Source: Pseudanabaena biceps | Lineage (GTDB): Bacteria; Cyanobacteriota; Cyanobacteriia; Pseudanabaenales; Pseudanabaenaceae | Direction of reading: 5' to 3' | Assembly (NCBI GenBank): GCA_013361095.1 | Contig: JAATWA010000001.1 | Coordinates: forward strand, 2,768,501-2,832,500 | DNA: 64,000 nt | Shown: in pieces, positions 53,648 through 62,219 of the stretch | How the letters are laid out: each line of letters begins with the position of its first letter | Position numbering within the stretch: the stretch's first letter is position 1 | Made by a program: the position numbers and the translations under genes | Notes under the pieces: model-generated | Seen by the model: only the letters and a program-made list of their open reading frames with translations | What the model was told of the DNA's origin: nothing | The model's database searches: none

Positions 53648-55950
53648 TATGCTGCCTCAACCTTAAATGTTTCTACTGAAGCTTGCAGTTTACTTGCCAC
53701 GTTGGCGGTTTCTTGTAGAGCGATCGCAACTTCACGGGAAGTTGCCGAAGACTTTTGGGACTGATTGGAAATGTTTTGCATAACCACTCTCACCGATTGC
53801 GAAGTCTGCACCTGTGAAGTTGTTGCCAAAGAAATACCTTGAAACAGTTCGTTTACCTTGCGGGCTACTTCCACAATCTGACTCAAGCTCTTTCTTGCAT
53901 CTTCTACTTTATTCGTACCTTCCACTACCTGCACAGTACTCGCTTCCATTGATTCGACCACCTCGCTAGTTTCCTGTTGAATGCTTTCGACAATACGAGC
54001 GATCTCTTTAGTTGCTGTGGCTGACTGGGCAGCCAATGATCCGACCTCTTCCGCAACTACCGCAAAGCCTCGTCCTTCTTCACCTGCACGCGCTGCCTCA
54101 ATACTGGCGTTTACCGCCAACATATTAGTTTTTAGGGCAATCTGATCAATCAAGATAACCACCTTAGAAATCTGCTGCGAAGCTTCACCCAAGCGTTTTA
54201 CCTTCTTGGCAGTTTCCGCAACAGTTTGGCGTAATTGCAAAATACTGGACGCTGACTGCTCGATCGCGATGCTACCTATTTCCGCAGTAACCGCAGCTTT
54301 GTTAGAAGCGTCGGCAGCTTCTTGAGCGCTACTGGCAACTTGTTGAATAGATTCCGTAATCTGTTGTACTGATTGCAAAGCATCATCTAGCTGTTCTGCT
54401 TGTAGCGTTGCATCATCAGCTAGATTACGAATGGATTCGTTGTTAGTATTAACCGATGTGTTTACCTGCAAAGTTGCAAGTTTCACCTGTGTTACTACGT
54501 CCCGCAAGCTTTCCACGATCGCGTTAAAAAAGTCGGCAACAATCCCAATTTCTCCTGACGAGATTTGAGCGCGAACGGTTAAGTCACCACTTACTGCGCC
54601 CTCAACGTCAGATAGTAATGTAATTAACTCATGTTGAATCGACTCGCTCCGTAGACGTTCTTTTTCGGCTAATTCAGCAGATTGGCGAGTTTGTTCTTCT
54701 TGGAGAGCAATAAACTCTTGCAACTGTCCTGCCATCAAGTTGATGTTGCCACCCAGTTGTGCTATTTCATCTTCACCTTGAACTACGAGGCGAGTATCGA
54801 GATTACCTTTACCTAGCTCAACCACAGCCGCCGTTGCATCGATAACTGGTTTGGTAGCGCGTTGGGCGATCGCGATCGCTAATACTGCCGCCAATATACC
54901 CACACCACTAGTTGCAGCCAGCAAGATCAACAGCAATTGTTGTAAAGGTTGCAGCGCAATGTCACTGTCAGTGGCAATTACTGCATTCCACTTCAGATCT
55001 GGTAGCCCTTCCAGTTTTGGCAATGTTGCATAGCCCGCAAATTTCTCTTTAGTGGCCGTTTGAGACTTTGTTCTCGTTGCCCCAGTTTGACGACTGACTA
55101 TGAGGGAATTTAACTCAGGGAACTCTGTTTTTATATCTTGACCGATTCTATCTTTCTCTGATGCTAAGAAAAATTTACCGTCAGATTCGGTTACATAATA
55201 ATCTTGGTTGCCCTCACTAAAGTCTTTAAAAATTTCCTCAACAGTGGATGCTTGCATTCTGGAACGAATTACCGCAATGGTTTTACCCGTTGTCACATCT
55301 TTCACTGGTGCGGCAATAAATATACTCACCTTCTTCGTAACAACCGATGGTTCAGGTTGGCTGATAAATGGCTTATCAGTTTTTAAAACCTCTTGAAAGT
55401 AATCGCGTTTAGAAATATTTGCAGGTGGTGGTTCTGGACTGACATCGACAAGCAGGCTCCCATCTAACCGATAGACCGCCACACTGTCATAGACCAAATA
55501 GCCCTTGATATAGGTGTCTAAAATTGCCTTCTGCTCAGCGATCGGCATGATTTCGCGCACTTTGGCATTGGTTAAAAAGGATAGTTGAGAAAGTACCTGA
55601 ATATCTCCATAGCGATCGCGCATGAAATAAGCAAGACGTTTAGCTAATCCGTTGGCATTCTCAACATCCTTCTGTTGGGTAGATGCAATAATATTTTGTC
55701 CGACATATATAGCAGCAAATCCTCCCAAAGCCAGTAAAGGAATCGTGATCGCGGCAACCGATATAACAGTAGTTTTAGTTTGTAAACCCAGAGCTTGCCA
55801 CCATCGCCAAATCGACTTTTTCTTTTTTACGGGAGCCACAGACAAATTAATCAGATCTACTGTGTCATGGTTGCCATTGCTAGAAGGATTAGCACCATTG
55901 GTATTGATGGAATCAGAGCTATCAGCGCGAGAACGTGAATCGAGAACCAT
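53647..55950 (-). CDS. Methyl-accepting chemotaxis protein with dCache sensor
   Basis: The protein is 767 aa. A polar N-terminus precedes a first membrane helix (TTVISVAAITIPLLALGGFAAIYVG, ~57-82). An extracellular dCache-like domain (VYDSVAVYRLDGSLLVDVSPEPP, ~90-335) follows, then a second helix (LLLILLAATSGVGILAAVLAIAIA), HAMP, and an MCP signalling domain with the tip NMLAVNASIEAARAGEEGRGFAVVAEEV. The sensor binds an extracellular ligand, not light; no GAF bilin motif is present. So the cluster is a tactic or Hmp-like pathway rather than a PixJ-type phototaxis system. It is followed directly by CheA. Confidence 0.93.
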   Translation of the reverse strand: MVLDSRSRADSSDSINTNGANPSSNGNHDTVDLINLSVAPVKKKKSIWRWWQALGLQTKTTVISVAAITIPLLALGGFAAIYVGQNIIASTQQKDVENANGLAKRLAYFMRDRYGDIQVLSQLSFLTNAKVREIMPIAEQKAILDTYIKGYLVYDSVAVYRLDGSLLVDVSPEPPPANISKRDYFQEVLKTDKPFISQPEPSVVTKKVSIFIAAPVKDVTTGKTIAVIRSRMQASTVEEIFKDFSEGNQDYYVTESDGKFFLASEKDRIGQDIKTEFPELNSLIVSRQTGATRTKSQTATKEKFAGYATLPKLEGLPDLKWNAVIATDSDIALQPLQQLLLILLAATSGVGILAAVLAIAIAQRATKPVIDATAAVVELGKGNLDTRLVVQGEDEIAQLGGNINLMAGQLQEFIALQEEQTRQSAELAEKERLRSESIQHELITLLSDVEGAVSGDLTVRAQISSGEIGIVADFFNAIVESLRDVVTQVKLATLQVNTSVNTNNESIRNLADDATLQAEQLDDALQSVQQITESIQQVASSAQEAADASNKAAVTAEIGSIAIEQSASSILQLRQTVAETAKKVKRLGEASQQISKVVILIDQIALKTNMLAVNASIEAARAGEEGRGFAVVAEEVGSLAAQSATATKEIARIVESIQQETSEVVESMEASTVQVVEGTNKVEDARKSLSQIVEVARKVNELFQGISLATTSQVQTSQSVRVVMQNISNQSQKSSATSREVAIALQETANVASKLQASVETFKVEAA

Positions 55951-56001
55951 GATGTAGAAACTCCGTTTTGCAAAGAAAAAGTTAAAAGGGAAAATCGAAA
56001 T

Positions 56002-56514
56002 CTATGCGGTAAATTTGAATCTACCGATCGCCTCGGCATCGAGTACATATAAATACTCATTACTGGCTTCGCTCTGAGCAACACAACCCCGCAAAAATGG
56101 TACAGCCCCTATCCCCATTTTTATTTTAGGTAATTCTAGCGGCGAGACAATCTCATTGTCGGTAAAGCGGACTACCCGACCAATCCGATGCACACCTAAT
56201 CCAAGAAATGCATTATCAATCTGTAAAATCGCAATATGGGTTTCGATCGCTGTCGAATCAAGCGGAACCAACCCTAAAAATTGAGGTAAGTCCAACACCC
56301 AAAAAATATTACTGCGATGCTCGACCAAACCCATTAAGCAAGGATGCACATTCGGCATTTGGGTAAAGCGATCGCTAGTCAACACAAAAGTTTCTCGTAC
56401 ATATTTAAGTTGCACAGCCACCGTCACCTCTCGACTTAGTTGCAAACTCAAATATGGGAGTCCTGCGATCGTCTGTAACTGCTGTTCTTGTAATTCGATC
56501 GTCAGGTTGCTCAT
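56002..56514 (-). CDS. CheW-like adaptor
   Basis: The protein is 170 aa. A CheW fold (LTIELQEQQLQTIAGLPYLSLQLSREVTVAVQLKYVRETFVL, VLDLPQFLGL, LGVHRIGRVVRFTDNEI) carries the adaptor between the receptor and CheA. It lies just after the receiver genes and about 50 bases before the MCP gene; in order it corresponds to PixI/PilI/HmpC. Confidence 0.9.
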   Translation of the reverse strand: MSNLTIELQEQQLQTIAGLPYLSLQLSREVTVAVQLKYVRETFVLTSDRFTQMPNVHPCLMGLVEHRSNIFWVLDLPQFLGLVPLDSTAIETHIAILQIDNAFLGLGVHRIGRVVRFTDNEIVSPLELPKIKMGIGAVPFLRGCVAQSEASNEYLYVLDAEAIGRFKFTA

Positions 56515-56515
56515 T

Positions 56516-56926
56516 TTATGATCCTAAATTTAGCGATCGGATTGCTTGCAAAATGTCGTCTTTGGTAAATGGCTTAGTGAGATACACATCCACACCTTGC
56601 TTCATTCCCCACATGCGATCGAGATCTTGATTTTTGGAAGTGCAAGCAATTACAGGCACTTTACTATTACTAGTTTTTTTAACAGCTCGACAGAGTTCTA
56701 AACCACTCATACCCGGCATCACCAAATCAGTGATTACTAAATTGGGCTGAGTCGCCTCAAACTTAGCTAGTCCTTCTTTTCCGTCGTTAGCGCTGATTAC
56801 GTTATGACCACCTTGACGTAGGTACTCACATATCAATTCTCGCTCTGACGGAGTATCTTCTACCACTAATACTGTAATCAATCTTTTATCATCCTTATTA
56901 TTGACAAAATTATTGACAAACTTCAA
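56516..56926 (-). CDS. CheY-like receiver, second of two
   Basis: The protein is 136 aa. VLVVEDTPSERELICEYLRQGG, ITDLVMPGMSGLELCRAVKK (phospho-Asp in the TDLVMP strand), and YLTKPFTKDDI form a standard receiver without output domain. It is about 60% identical by eye to its neighbour at 56942-57301, so a tandem duplication. The longer N-terminus (MKFVNNFVNNKDDKR) is not part of the fold. Confidence 0.92.
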   Translation of the reverse strand: MKFVNNFVNNKDDKRLITVLVVEDTPSERELICEYLRQGGHNVISANDGKEGLAKFEATQPNLVITDLVMPGMSGLELCRAVKKTSNSKVPVIACTSKNQDLDRMWGMKQGVDVYLTKPFTKDDILQAIRSLNLGS

Positions 56927-56941
56927 ACTGCTTGCCTAAAT

Positions 56942-57301
56942 TTAGGCGACAGACCTTACGGCGCGTAAAATATCTTCACGGGTGAATGGCTTAGTGACAT
57001 AGATATTTATGCCTTGTTTCATCCCCCACAGCTTGTCAAGTTCTTGATTTTTGGAAGTGCAAGCAATAATGGGAATATCTTTAGTTTCAGCATTCTTTTT
57101 TAAGCTGCGGCATAGTTCCAAACCACTCATTCCAGGCATTACCAAATCAGTAATTACCACATCGGGTTTTCTACCCTCAATTTTTTTGAGGGCTTCTTGT
57201 CCGTTACTAGCACTAATTACCGTATAGCCATTTTCTGCTAAATAGCCAATAATCAATTCCTGCTCTGATGGGGTATCTTCAACTACAAGAATGGTTGTCA
57301 T
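56942..57301 (-). CDS. CheY-like receiver, first of two
   Basis: The protein is 119 aa. ILVVEDTPSEQELIIGYLAENG, ITDLVMPGMSGLELCRSLKK, and YVTKPFTREDI. The shared DLVMPGMSGLELCR block with the next gene shows a recent duplication. It takes phosphate from CheA and probably acts on pili or a motor, as PilH/PixH homologues do. Confidence 0.93.
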   Translation of the reverse strand: MTTILVVEDTPSEQELIIGYLAENGYTVISASNGQEALKKIEGRKPDVVITDLVMPGMSGLELCRSLKKNAETKDIPIIACTSKNQELDKLWGMKQGINIYVTKPFTREDILRAVRSVA

Positions 57302-57502
57302 ATATATCTACTAATGTTGGTTTTGCTTTTTTAGCATTCAATCAAGAAAATAACCTTGTTTTTCTTGATTGGATATTTGATTTACATAGCTTTGCACTCG
57401 TTTAAAAACCAATAATTTATTTTAAAATCTAGCATTCCCAGACTTATAAACCAATAGTTGCTTTTTAATTTCAAGATTGTTAATAAAATATTAAGATACC
57501 AT

Positions 57503-57606
57503 ACAGAGCTTTGTGATTTCTGAAAACACAAAAAAACTTTTTAAAAGGCTGGCAAAGCCAGTTTTTTAAAAAGTTTCTTGAATTTCAAAAAAGCGTAAAG
57601 CGCTGT
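57503..57606. repeat. Family-C element between PATAN-REC and receiver genes
   Basis: ACAGAGCTTTGTG at the left and AAAGCGCTGT at the right flank an internal hairpin AAACTTTTTAAAAGGCTGGC/complement. It ends just before the stop of the PATAN-REC gene, so it may reduce read-through into the receivers. Confidence 0.6.
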
Positions 57607-57608
57607 AA

Positions 57609-58910
57609 TTACATTAGGTGACGCATGATCATTTTCAATAAATCTGCTTGTATAAAAGGCTTAGTCAAGTAATCAGTCGCACCTGCCATTCTTGCTCTTG
57701 CTCGATCTATTAGTCCTTTACTACCTGTCACCATCACAATCGGAATATCCTTTAAGCTTGACGACTTACGAATTAAAGAACAAAGTTGGTAGCCATCAAC
57801 ATTGGGCATTCCGATATCTAGCAAGATTAAATCAGGCTTGATCGAAGTTAATTTCATTAATGCTTTCATGGAGTCTTGAATTAGAGTGACCTGAAAGTCT
57901 TCGCTACCCAAATAGGTGCTAATAATACTTAGCATTGACTCGCTATCATCAATACAAACGATCTTCCAGACCTTAGTTGATTGGCCAATAAAAGATTCGG
58001 AAATACTATTTTCTTCAGTACCTAAGTTAGCCCCATCGATAAAAGTTTCTGATAATTTATCAATATCTTCTTGCTTTTCTTTGGCTGCTAGGCGATAGGT
58101 GGGCGGTAACATATTGAAGGGCGGTAAGGGCTCTCTCAATAAAACTGAGCCATCAATGACCAACGGAGTTAGTTGTGCAGCGATCGCCAGAGGATCTTTG
58201 GAGAGTAATGCACCAAGCTGATAAAAGTTAAAGCCTCTCAAAATCCGTCCCAGTCTCTGCACAGTTTCTAGAGACATACGTTTTTGTGCAGATGCCTGAC
58301 TGACTAAGTAGGGGCAGTAGTAAGGAGAGCAAATAGTGGGACCAAGTTTGTACCATGCTTGCAATCGCTGTATCTCGACTTCTAAAATTCGAGATACAGG
58401 CAGGCTGCAATAGGTTTCTTGTAAGAAGTGTTCGTAGTGAATGCCCTTAAAATCACTATCCTCTAGACATAAAAAGTTTTCTATCACTTCTTGAATTATG
58501 CGAGCAATTAACTTACCTGCCATTAGTTTTGGCAAATGATTTTCGTTAACTAGCCAGAGAATTGCTAAATATTCCACACATAGAAGCTCGCTAGTAACTC
58601 TGTACTTAGCATTGCTTGGTGAGGGATCATCAAACATTAGCCGCAACTGCGATCGTAGTTTGTCGTTTAGAGCAGGAACTTCGCGACTCAATCCGCGTAA
58701 ATGTCTTTCGAGACGCTCAAAACTATCAAGCGAATGAGCTGCATATACTAATTTCCCCTGTTTGATATAAAACGACCAGCGGATTTGATCGTGTACAACA
58801 TATACACATCCATCTTTACTTAGCTCCAGACTTTTTAAAAGTTTTTGGGCAGACTGTTGGTGATGTTTATCCATGTCAATCGTGGTATTGTCAGCATTTT
58901 TCATCGACAT
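57609..58910 (-). CDS. PATAN-REC response regulator (PixG/PilG/HmpA position)
   Basis: The protein is 433 aa. An N-terminal region with a PATAN/PatA-type domain (CVYVVHDQIRWSFYIKQGKLVYAAHSLDSFERLERHLRGL, about residues 35-75, and a helical part to ~300) precedes a C-terminal REC (IVCIDDSESMLSIISTYLGSEDF, phospho-Asp in LILLDIGMPNVDGYQL, YLTKPF). PatA-type regulators stand first in cyanobacterial Che clusters. The start has two nearby methionines. It is separated from the receivers by 307 bases including a repeat, so it may have a separate transcript. Confidence 0.92.
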   Translation of the reverse strand: MSMKNADNTTIDMDKHHQQSAQKLLKSLELSKDGCVYVVHDQIRWSFYIKQGKLVYAAHSLDSFERLERHLRGLSREVPALNDKLRSQLRLMFDDPSPSNAKYRVTSELLCVEYLAILWLVNENHLPKLMAGKLIARIIQEVIENFLCLEDSDFKGIHYEHFLQETYCSLPVSRILEVEIQRLQAWYKLGPTICSPYYCPYLVSQASAQKRMSLETVQRLGRILRGFNFYQLGALLSKDPLAIAAQLTPLVIDGSVLLREPLPPFNMLPPTYRLAAKEKQEDIDKLSETFIDGANLGTEENSISESFIGQSTKVWKIVCIDDSESMLSIISTYLGSEDFQVTLIQDSMKALMKLTSIKPDLILLDIGMPNVDGYQLCSLIRKSSSLKDIPIVMVTGSKGLIDRARARMAGATDYLTKPFIQADLLKMIMRHLM

Positions 58911-59202
58911 CCCCTTAAAATCCTTAAACCTTTGTAATTACAGGGCTTTATGCTCTTTTTAAACCTTCTTATGTCAATCTTAAATAGCTAGATTTCAACT
59001 GCTTTGAGACAGCGTAAAATGATGTATGGGTTTACATTTGAGTGTTTTACATGCAGGGGACTTAAGCCACTTTTTCCATACGATAAGCGTTACTTAACTC
59101 ATGCGAAAATAGCTATAGTTATAATTTAACGCTATAAAATTTATGAATTATTGATTGATAGTCTACCCTGAAATTCAAGCAATATTAAGCTGTTATTAAA
59201 CT
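58911..59202. promoter_or_regulatory. Divergent intergenic region before the DUF218 gene
   Basis: The 292 bases contain the half element TACAGGGCTTTATGCTC (58934-58951), a remnant of family C. The rest is AT-rich and should hold the promoters of the two divergent genes. No operator recognised. Confidence 0.45.
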
Positions 59203-60042
59203 GTGTCAATATTTTTATCAAAGTTATTTCCCCTATTTGTCTATCCTCTGGGACTATGTAGCCTATTAATCTTGGCTGCTCTAGTAATTTTGCTGTGGCG
59301 AAATAAGCGATCGCGCAGCGTTAGCAATGCAAATAAGATCATTAATCTCTATCGCAAAAGCCGAATTGCTTCAGTGGTACTAGTGATTGCAATGCTGATT
59401 TTGTTGTTTTGTAGTAGTGATATTTTTTCTAAGGCGTTAGTGCAATCGCTAGAGTGGCAATATTTGCCCAGTGGTGAGCTGCCGCAGGCGCAGGCAATTG
59501 TGGTTTTGGGTGGTGGCACTCGCCCTCGCATTGCTCCCAGACCCTTTTATGAAGTTAATGAGGCTGGCGATCGCATTTTGTATGGCTCATGGCTATATAA
59601 GCAAGGCAAAGCACCATTGCTGATTGTTACAGGTGGTCGTGCCGAATGGATGGGTGAGGGAGGGAATCCTGAGTCAGAAGATATGGCGGCGATAGCGGAG
59701 TTGTTTGGTGTGCCAAGTAGCGCGATCATCCAAGAGTCCCAATCCCTAAATACCCGTGACAATGCGGTGAATACTCGCCAAATCATGACAGGAAAAGGTA
59801 TTAATCAAGTTTTGCTAGTTACTTCAGCTATACATATGCCCCGAGCGATGCAAATCTTTCGTAAAGTTGGCATTGAAGCGATCTCTGCGCCAACGGACTT
59901 TTTAACTGTACGCAATGAAAATAATAAAGGTTGGGGCATCTTGCTTGAGCTTTTACCTAATGCTGAAGCGCTAAAAAATACAACCAACGCAATCAAGGAA
60001 TATATCGGGATGTTGGTTTACCAGTTAGCGGGATTTGCTTAG
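59203..60042 (+). CDS. DUF218/YdcF-like (ElyC family) membrane protein
   Basis: The protein is 279 aa with a GTG start. Two hydrophobic helices near the N-terminus (FVYPLGLCSLLILAALVILLW and SVVLVIAMLILLF) precede a DUF218 domain: AIVVLGGGTRPR, GSWLYKQGKAPLLIVTGG, QESQSLNTRDNAVNTRQIM, and LLVTSAIHMPRAMQIFRKVGI. ElyC-type proteins act in envelope polysaccharide or peptidoglycan metabolism. It probably lies in the plasma membrane. No ATG is near the first conserved residues, so GTG is accepted. Confidence 0.88.
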   Translation: MSIFLSKLFPLFVYPLGLCSLLILAALVILLWRNKRSRSVSNANKIINLYRKSRIASVVLVIAMLILLFCSSDIFSKALVQSLEWQYLPSGELPQAQAIVVLGGGTRPRIAPRPFYEVNEAGDRILYGSWLYKQGKAPLLIVTGGRAEWMGEGGNPESEDMAAIAELFGVPSSAIIQESQSLNTRDNAVNTRQIMTGKGINQVLLVTSAIHMPRAMQIFRKVGIEAISAPTDFLTVRNENNKGWGILLELLPNAEALKNTTNAIKEYIGMLVYQLAGFA

Positions 60043-60059
60043 CGCCAAATTAGCCCACA

Positions 60060-60090
60060 TAGATTTGCGGCGCGAAGCGCCGCAAATCTA
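60060..60090. terminator. Hairpin after the DUF218 gene
   Basis: Arms TAGATTTGCGGCGC around GAA, perfect, 17 bases after the stop. Confidence 0.65.
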
Positions 60091-60121
60091 TCTTCTGAGC
60101 AAAAAATCCTGTGAAGACTTG

Positions 60122-60251
60122 CAGCAGTTTTCATTATCACAATTGATTTTTTGAAAGCCAGCCTGTGCTGGCTTTCAAAAAACCAGTCTTGAGGTTTGTC
60201 GCGCCTTCGGCGCGACAAACCTCAAGACTGGTTTTTTAATGAGAATCGCTG
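60122..60251. mobile_element. 130-bp MITE-like element, copy 4 (diverged, reverse)
   Basis: The ends are CAGCAGTTTTCATT and AATGAGAATCGCTG. It is flanked by GAAGACTTG (60113-60121) and GAGTACTTG (60252-60260), 7 of 9 identical. It has the two usual stems, with a different core (GCGCC-TTC-GGCGC). Confidence 0.75.
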
Positions 60252-60323
60252 GAGTACTTGTGTATGTGAGACCTGTCTGATTAAATAAGCCCTAGTAATA
60301 TCAAGAAAAAACTACAAATTTCT

Positions 60324-62219
60324 ATGAGCAGGGGAAACGGTAAAAGCATCAATACAAATTTACTCTTGGTAATTTTGGGATTAGTTACCCTTGGTACAGG
60401 ACTAGGTGCATTTGTTGCTTCGAGATTGGTTGCCTATCGTCCTTCTGCTAACACCACTGCGGAAATTAATGCCGCCAATGACAATATTTTAAAGCCAGCA
60501 GGTTCTTCAGAATCCTCTACAGCATTGGTTAGGGACAATACCAATAAATCTTTTTGCCAATACAATGCCCTCAATTCTGTGACCGCCTCGCTGTATCAAA
60601 TCAGAGAGATCAATGCGATCGCCAATGATCCCTTACCCGCTCTATCTAGCTTGAGCAGCGTGATTAATGCGGATTTGTTAGCTAGTTTTACCCCTGCACC
60701 ATTCCCTAAAATTAGCGATCGCGCCCGTCTAGCCAAGATTCCGATCATCATGTATCACGACATCACCAGCACCAAGGACGTAAGCTGGGATGTCACCACC
60801 GAAGAGTTAGCAAGGCACTTTCAAGCTTTACAAGATGGGGGCTACACACCGATTTCTATGGATCGAATGGTTAACCACCTGCGTACAGGCTCACAACTTC
60901 CTGACAAGCCCGTTTTACTGACCTTTGATGATAATTATATTGGGCAGTACAAATATGCATTCCCGCTGCTCAAAAAATATAACTATCCTGCGGTCTGGTC
61001 GGTGCATACTCGCTTTGTGGGTGCTGGAGGCAAAAAGCCTAAAGCAACATGGGATCAATTGCGCGAAATGCAGCAAACAGGGCTAATTACGATCGCTTCT
61101 CATACGGTTAATCACATCAATTTTAAAGATCTTAGTGATGATCAAATTGACAAAGAGCTAACAGAATCAAAAAAAGTCCTTGAAAAAGAGCTAGGCGTGA
61201 CCATCGATTATTTCACCTATCCTGAAGGTGACTTTACCGATATTGCTAGAGAAAAAATCAAAAAAGCGGGTTACAAGGCAGCCCTAACCATGAGCCTTGA
61301 TCCTGCTCAGGAGCGCTCTGCCAATGAGTCGGAGGATCTAATGACAATCATGCGGTTCGGTCAATCCCGCTTTGATGAGGCGATCGCCTTGGCTTCTGGT
61401 GGAAACCCCGCAGGTCAGTCAGCATTTTTGACAACGGTAAGTGATGGCACGGTCAATTTCACCACCCCAGTCGAAAAGCGCACAGTCACGGTTGAGGGAC
61501 TACCGCTCACCCTTGTCTATGGTGGGCGGGTGGTGACGACCCATGCCGACACTCGCGCTCAGGTTTCCGAAATTATGACCATGATTCCCAGTGCGATCGC
61601 GGCAGTGGATGGTGGATTTTTCTCCCTTGAATCCCTTGAAAGCAACAAAATGATTGGGCCAGTAATGAGCCAGTTTTCGAGTAAAGCAGGAGCTTTTGTT
61701 AATGGCAATAAAGGTGAAAACCCACTGCTAAATGGTCGTCCTCTGGTTTTGATCAGTCCCACAACGGTCAAATTTATTCCTTACAACGCGGCGAAACATA
61801 ATTCTCTTGAGGCTGTTAGAGCCGAACTTGCTGATGTCACCGATGCTTTTGTTGCCGCAGGTTGGCTAGTCCGCGATGGCAAACCACAGCCTGCGGAAGC
61901 ATTTGGCAAGCTCTATGGGTTTGATGCTAATCGCGATCGCGCTTTTTGGGGAATTGACCGCGCTGGCAGACCAACCATCGGTGTAACTATGGAAATGATT
62001 GACTCAGTAGGTTTGGGGAAAATCTTGGCTAAAGCTGGATTGCGTGATGTGGTCATGCTTGACTCTGGCGCAAGTGCATCACTCGCCTATCGCGGTAAAT
62101 CAGTGATGGCATATGAGCCACGTCCTGTGCCTCATGTGGTGGCGTTGCTCCCTCCCGATCCTGTGGCTACCGAGACTGCCGAGAAGCCAAATTGTCCTGT
62201 CAGTTCCAATCAGTTTTAG
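60324..62219 (+). CDS. Polysaccharide deacetylase fused to a phosphodiester glycosidase (NAGPA) domain
   Basis: The protein is 631 aa. An N-terminal helix (LLVILGLVTLGTGLGAFVASRL) anchors it. Residues ~138-330 are a NodB-like deacetylase (IPIIMYHDITS, VLLTFDDNYIGQYKYAFP, IASHTVNHINF, DYFTYPEGDF), and residues ~390-610 are a NAGPA-type phosphodiester glycosidase (AAVDGGFFSLE, FGFDANRDRAFWGIDRAG-like strand, VMLDSGASASLAYRG). The metal-binding Asp in TFDD and the His pair in SHTVNH are present. It probably modifies exported glycans or glycan phosphodiesters (inference). The fusion is worth checking. Confidence 0.88.
   Translation: MSRGNGKSINTNLLLVILGLVTLGTGLGAFVASRLVAYRPSANTTAEINAANDNILKPAGSSESSTALVRDNTNKSFCQYNALNSVTASLYQIREINAIANDPLPALSSLSSVINADLLASFTPAPFPKISDRARLAKIPIIMYHDITSTKDVSWDVTTEELARHFQALQDGGYTPISMDRMVNHLRTGSQLPDKPVLLTFDDNYIGQYKYAFPLLKKYNYPAVWSVHTRFVGAGGKKPKATWDQLREMQQTGLITIASHTVNHINFKDLSDDQIDKELTESKKVLEKELGVTIDYFTYPEGDFTDIAREKIKKAGYKAALTMSLDPAQERSANESEDLMTIMRFGQSRFDEAIALASGGNPAGQSAFLTTVSDGTVNFTTPVEKRTVTVEGLPLTLVYGGRVVTTHADTRAQVSEIMTMIPSAIAAVDGGFFSLESLESNKMIGPVMSQFSSKAGAFVNGNKGENPLLNGRPLVLISPTTVKFIPYNAAKHNSLEAVRAELADVTDAFVAAGWLVRDGKPQPAEAFGKLYGFDANRDRAFWGIDRAGRPTIGVTMEMIDSVGLGKILAKAGLRDVVMLDSGASASLAYRGKSVMAYEPRPVPHVVALLPPDPVATETAEKPNCPVSSNQF

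Noticed and set aside
57302..57608. A small gene between PATAN-REC and receivers
   Set aside because: Only AT-rich DNA and a family-C element; no frame with a ribosome site.
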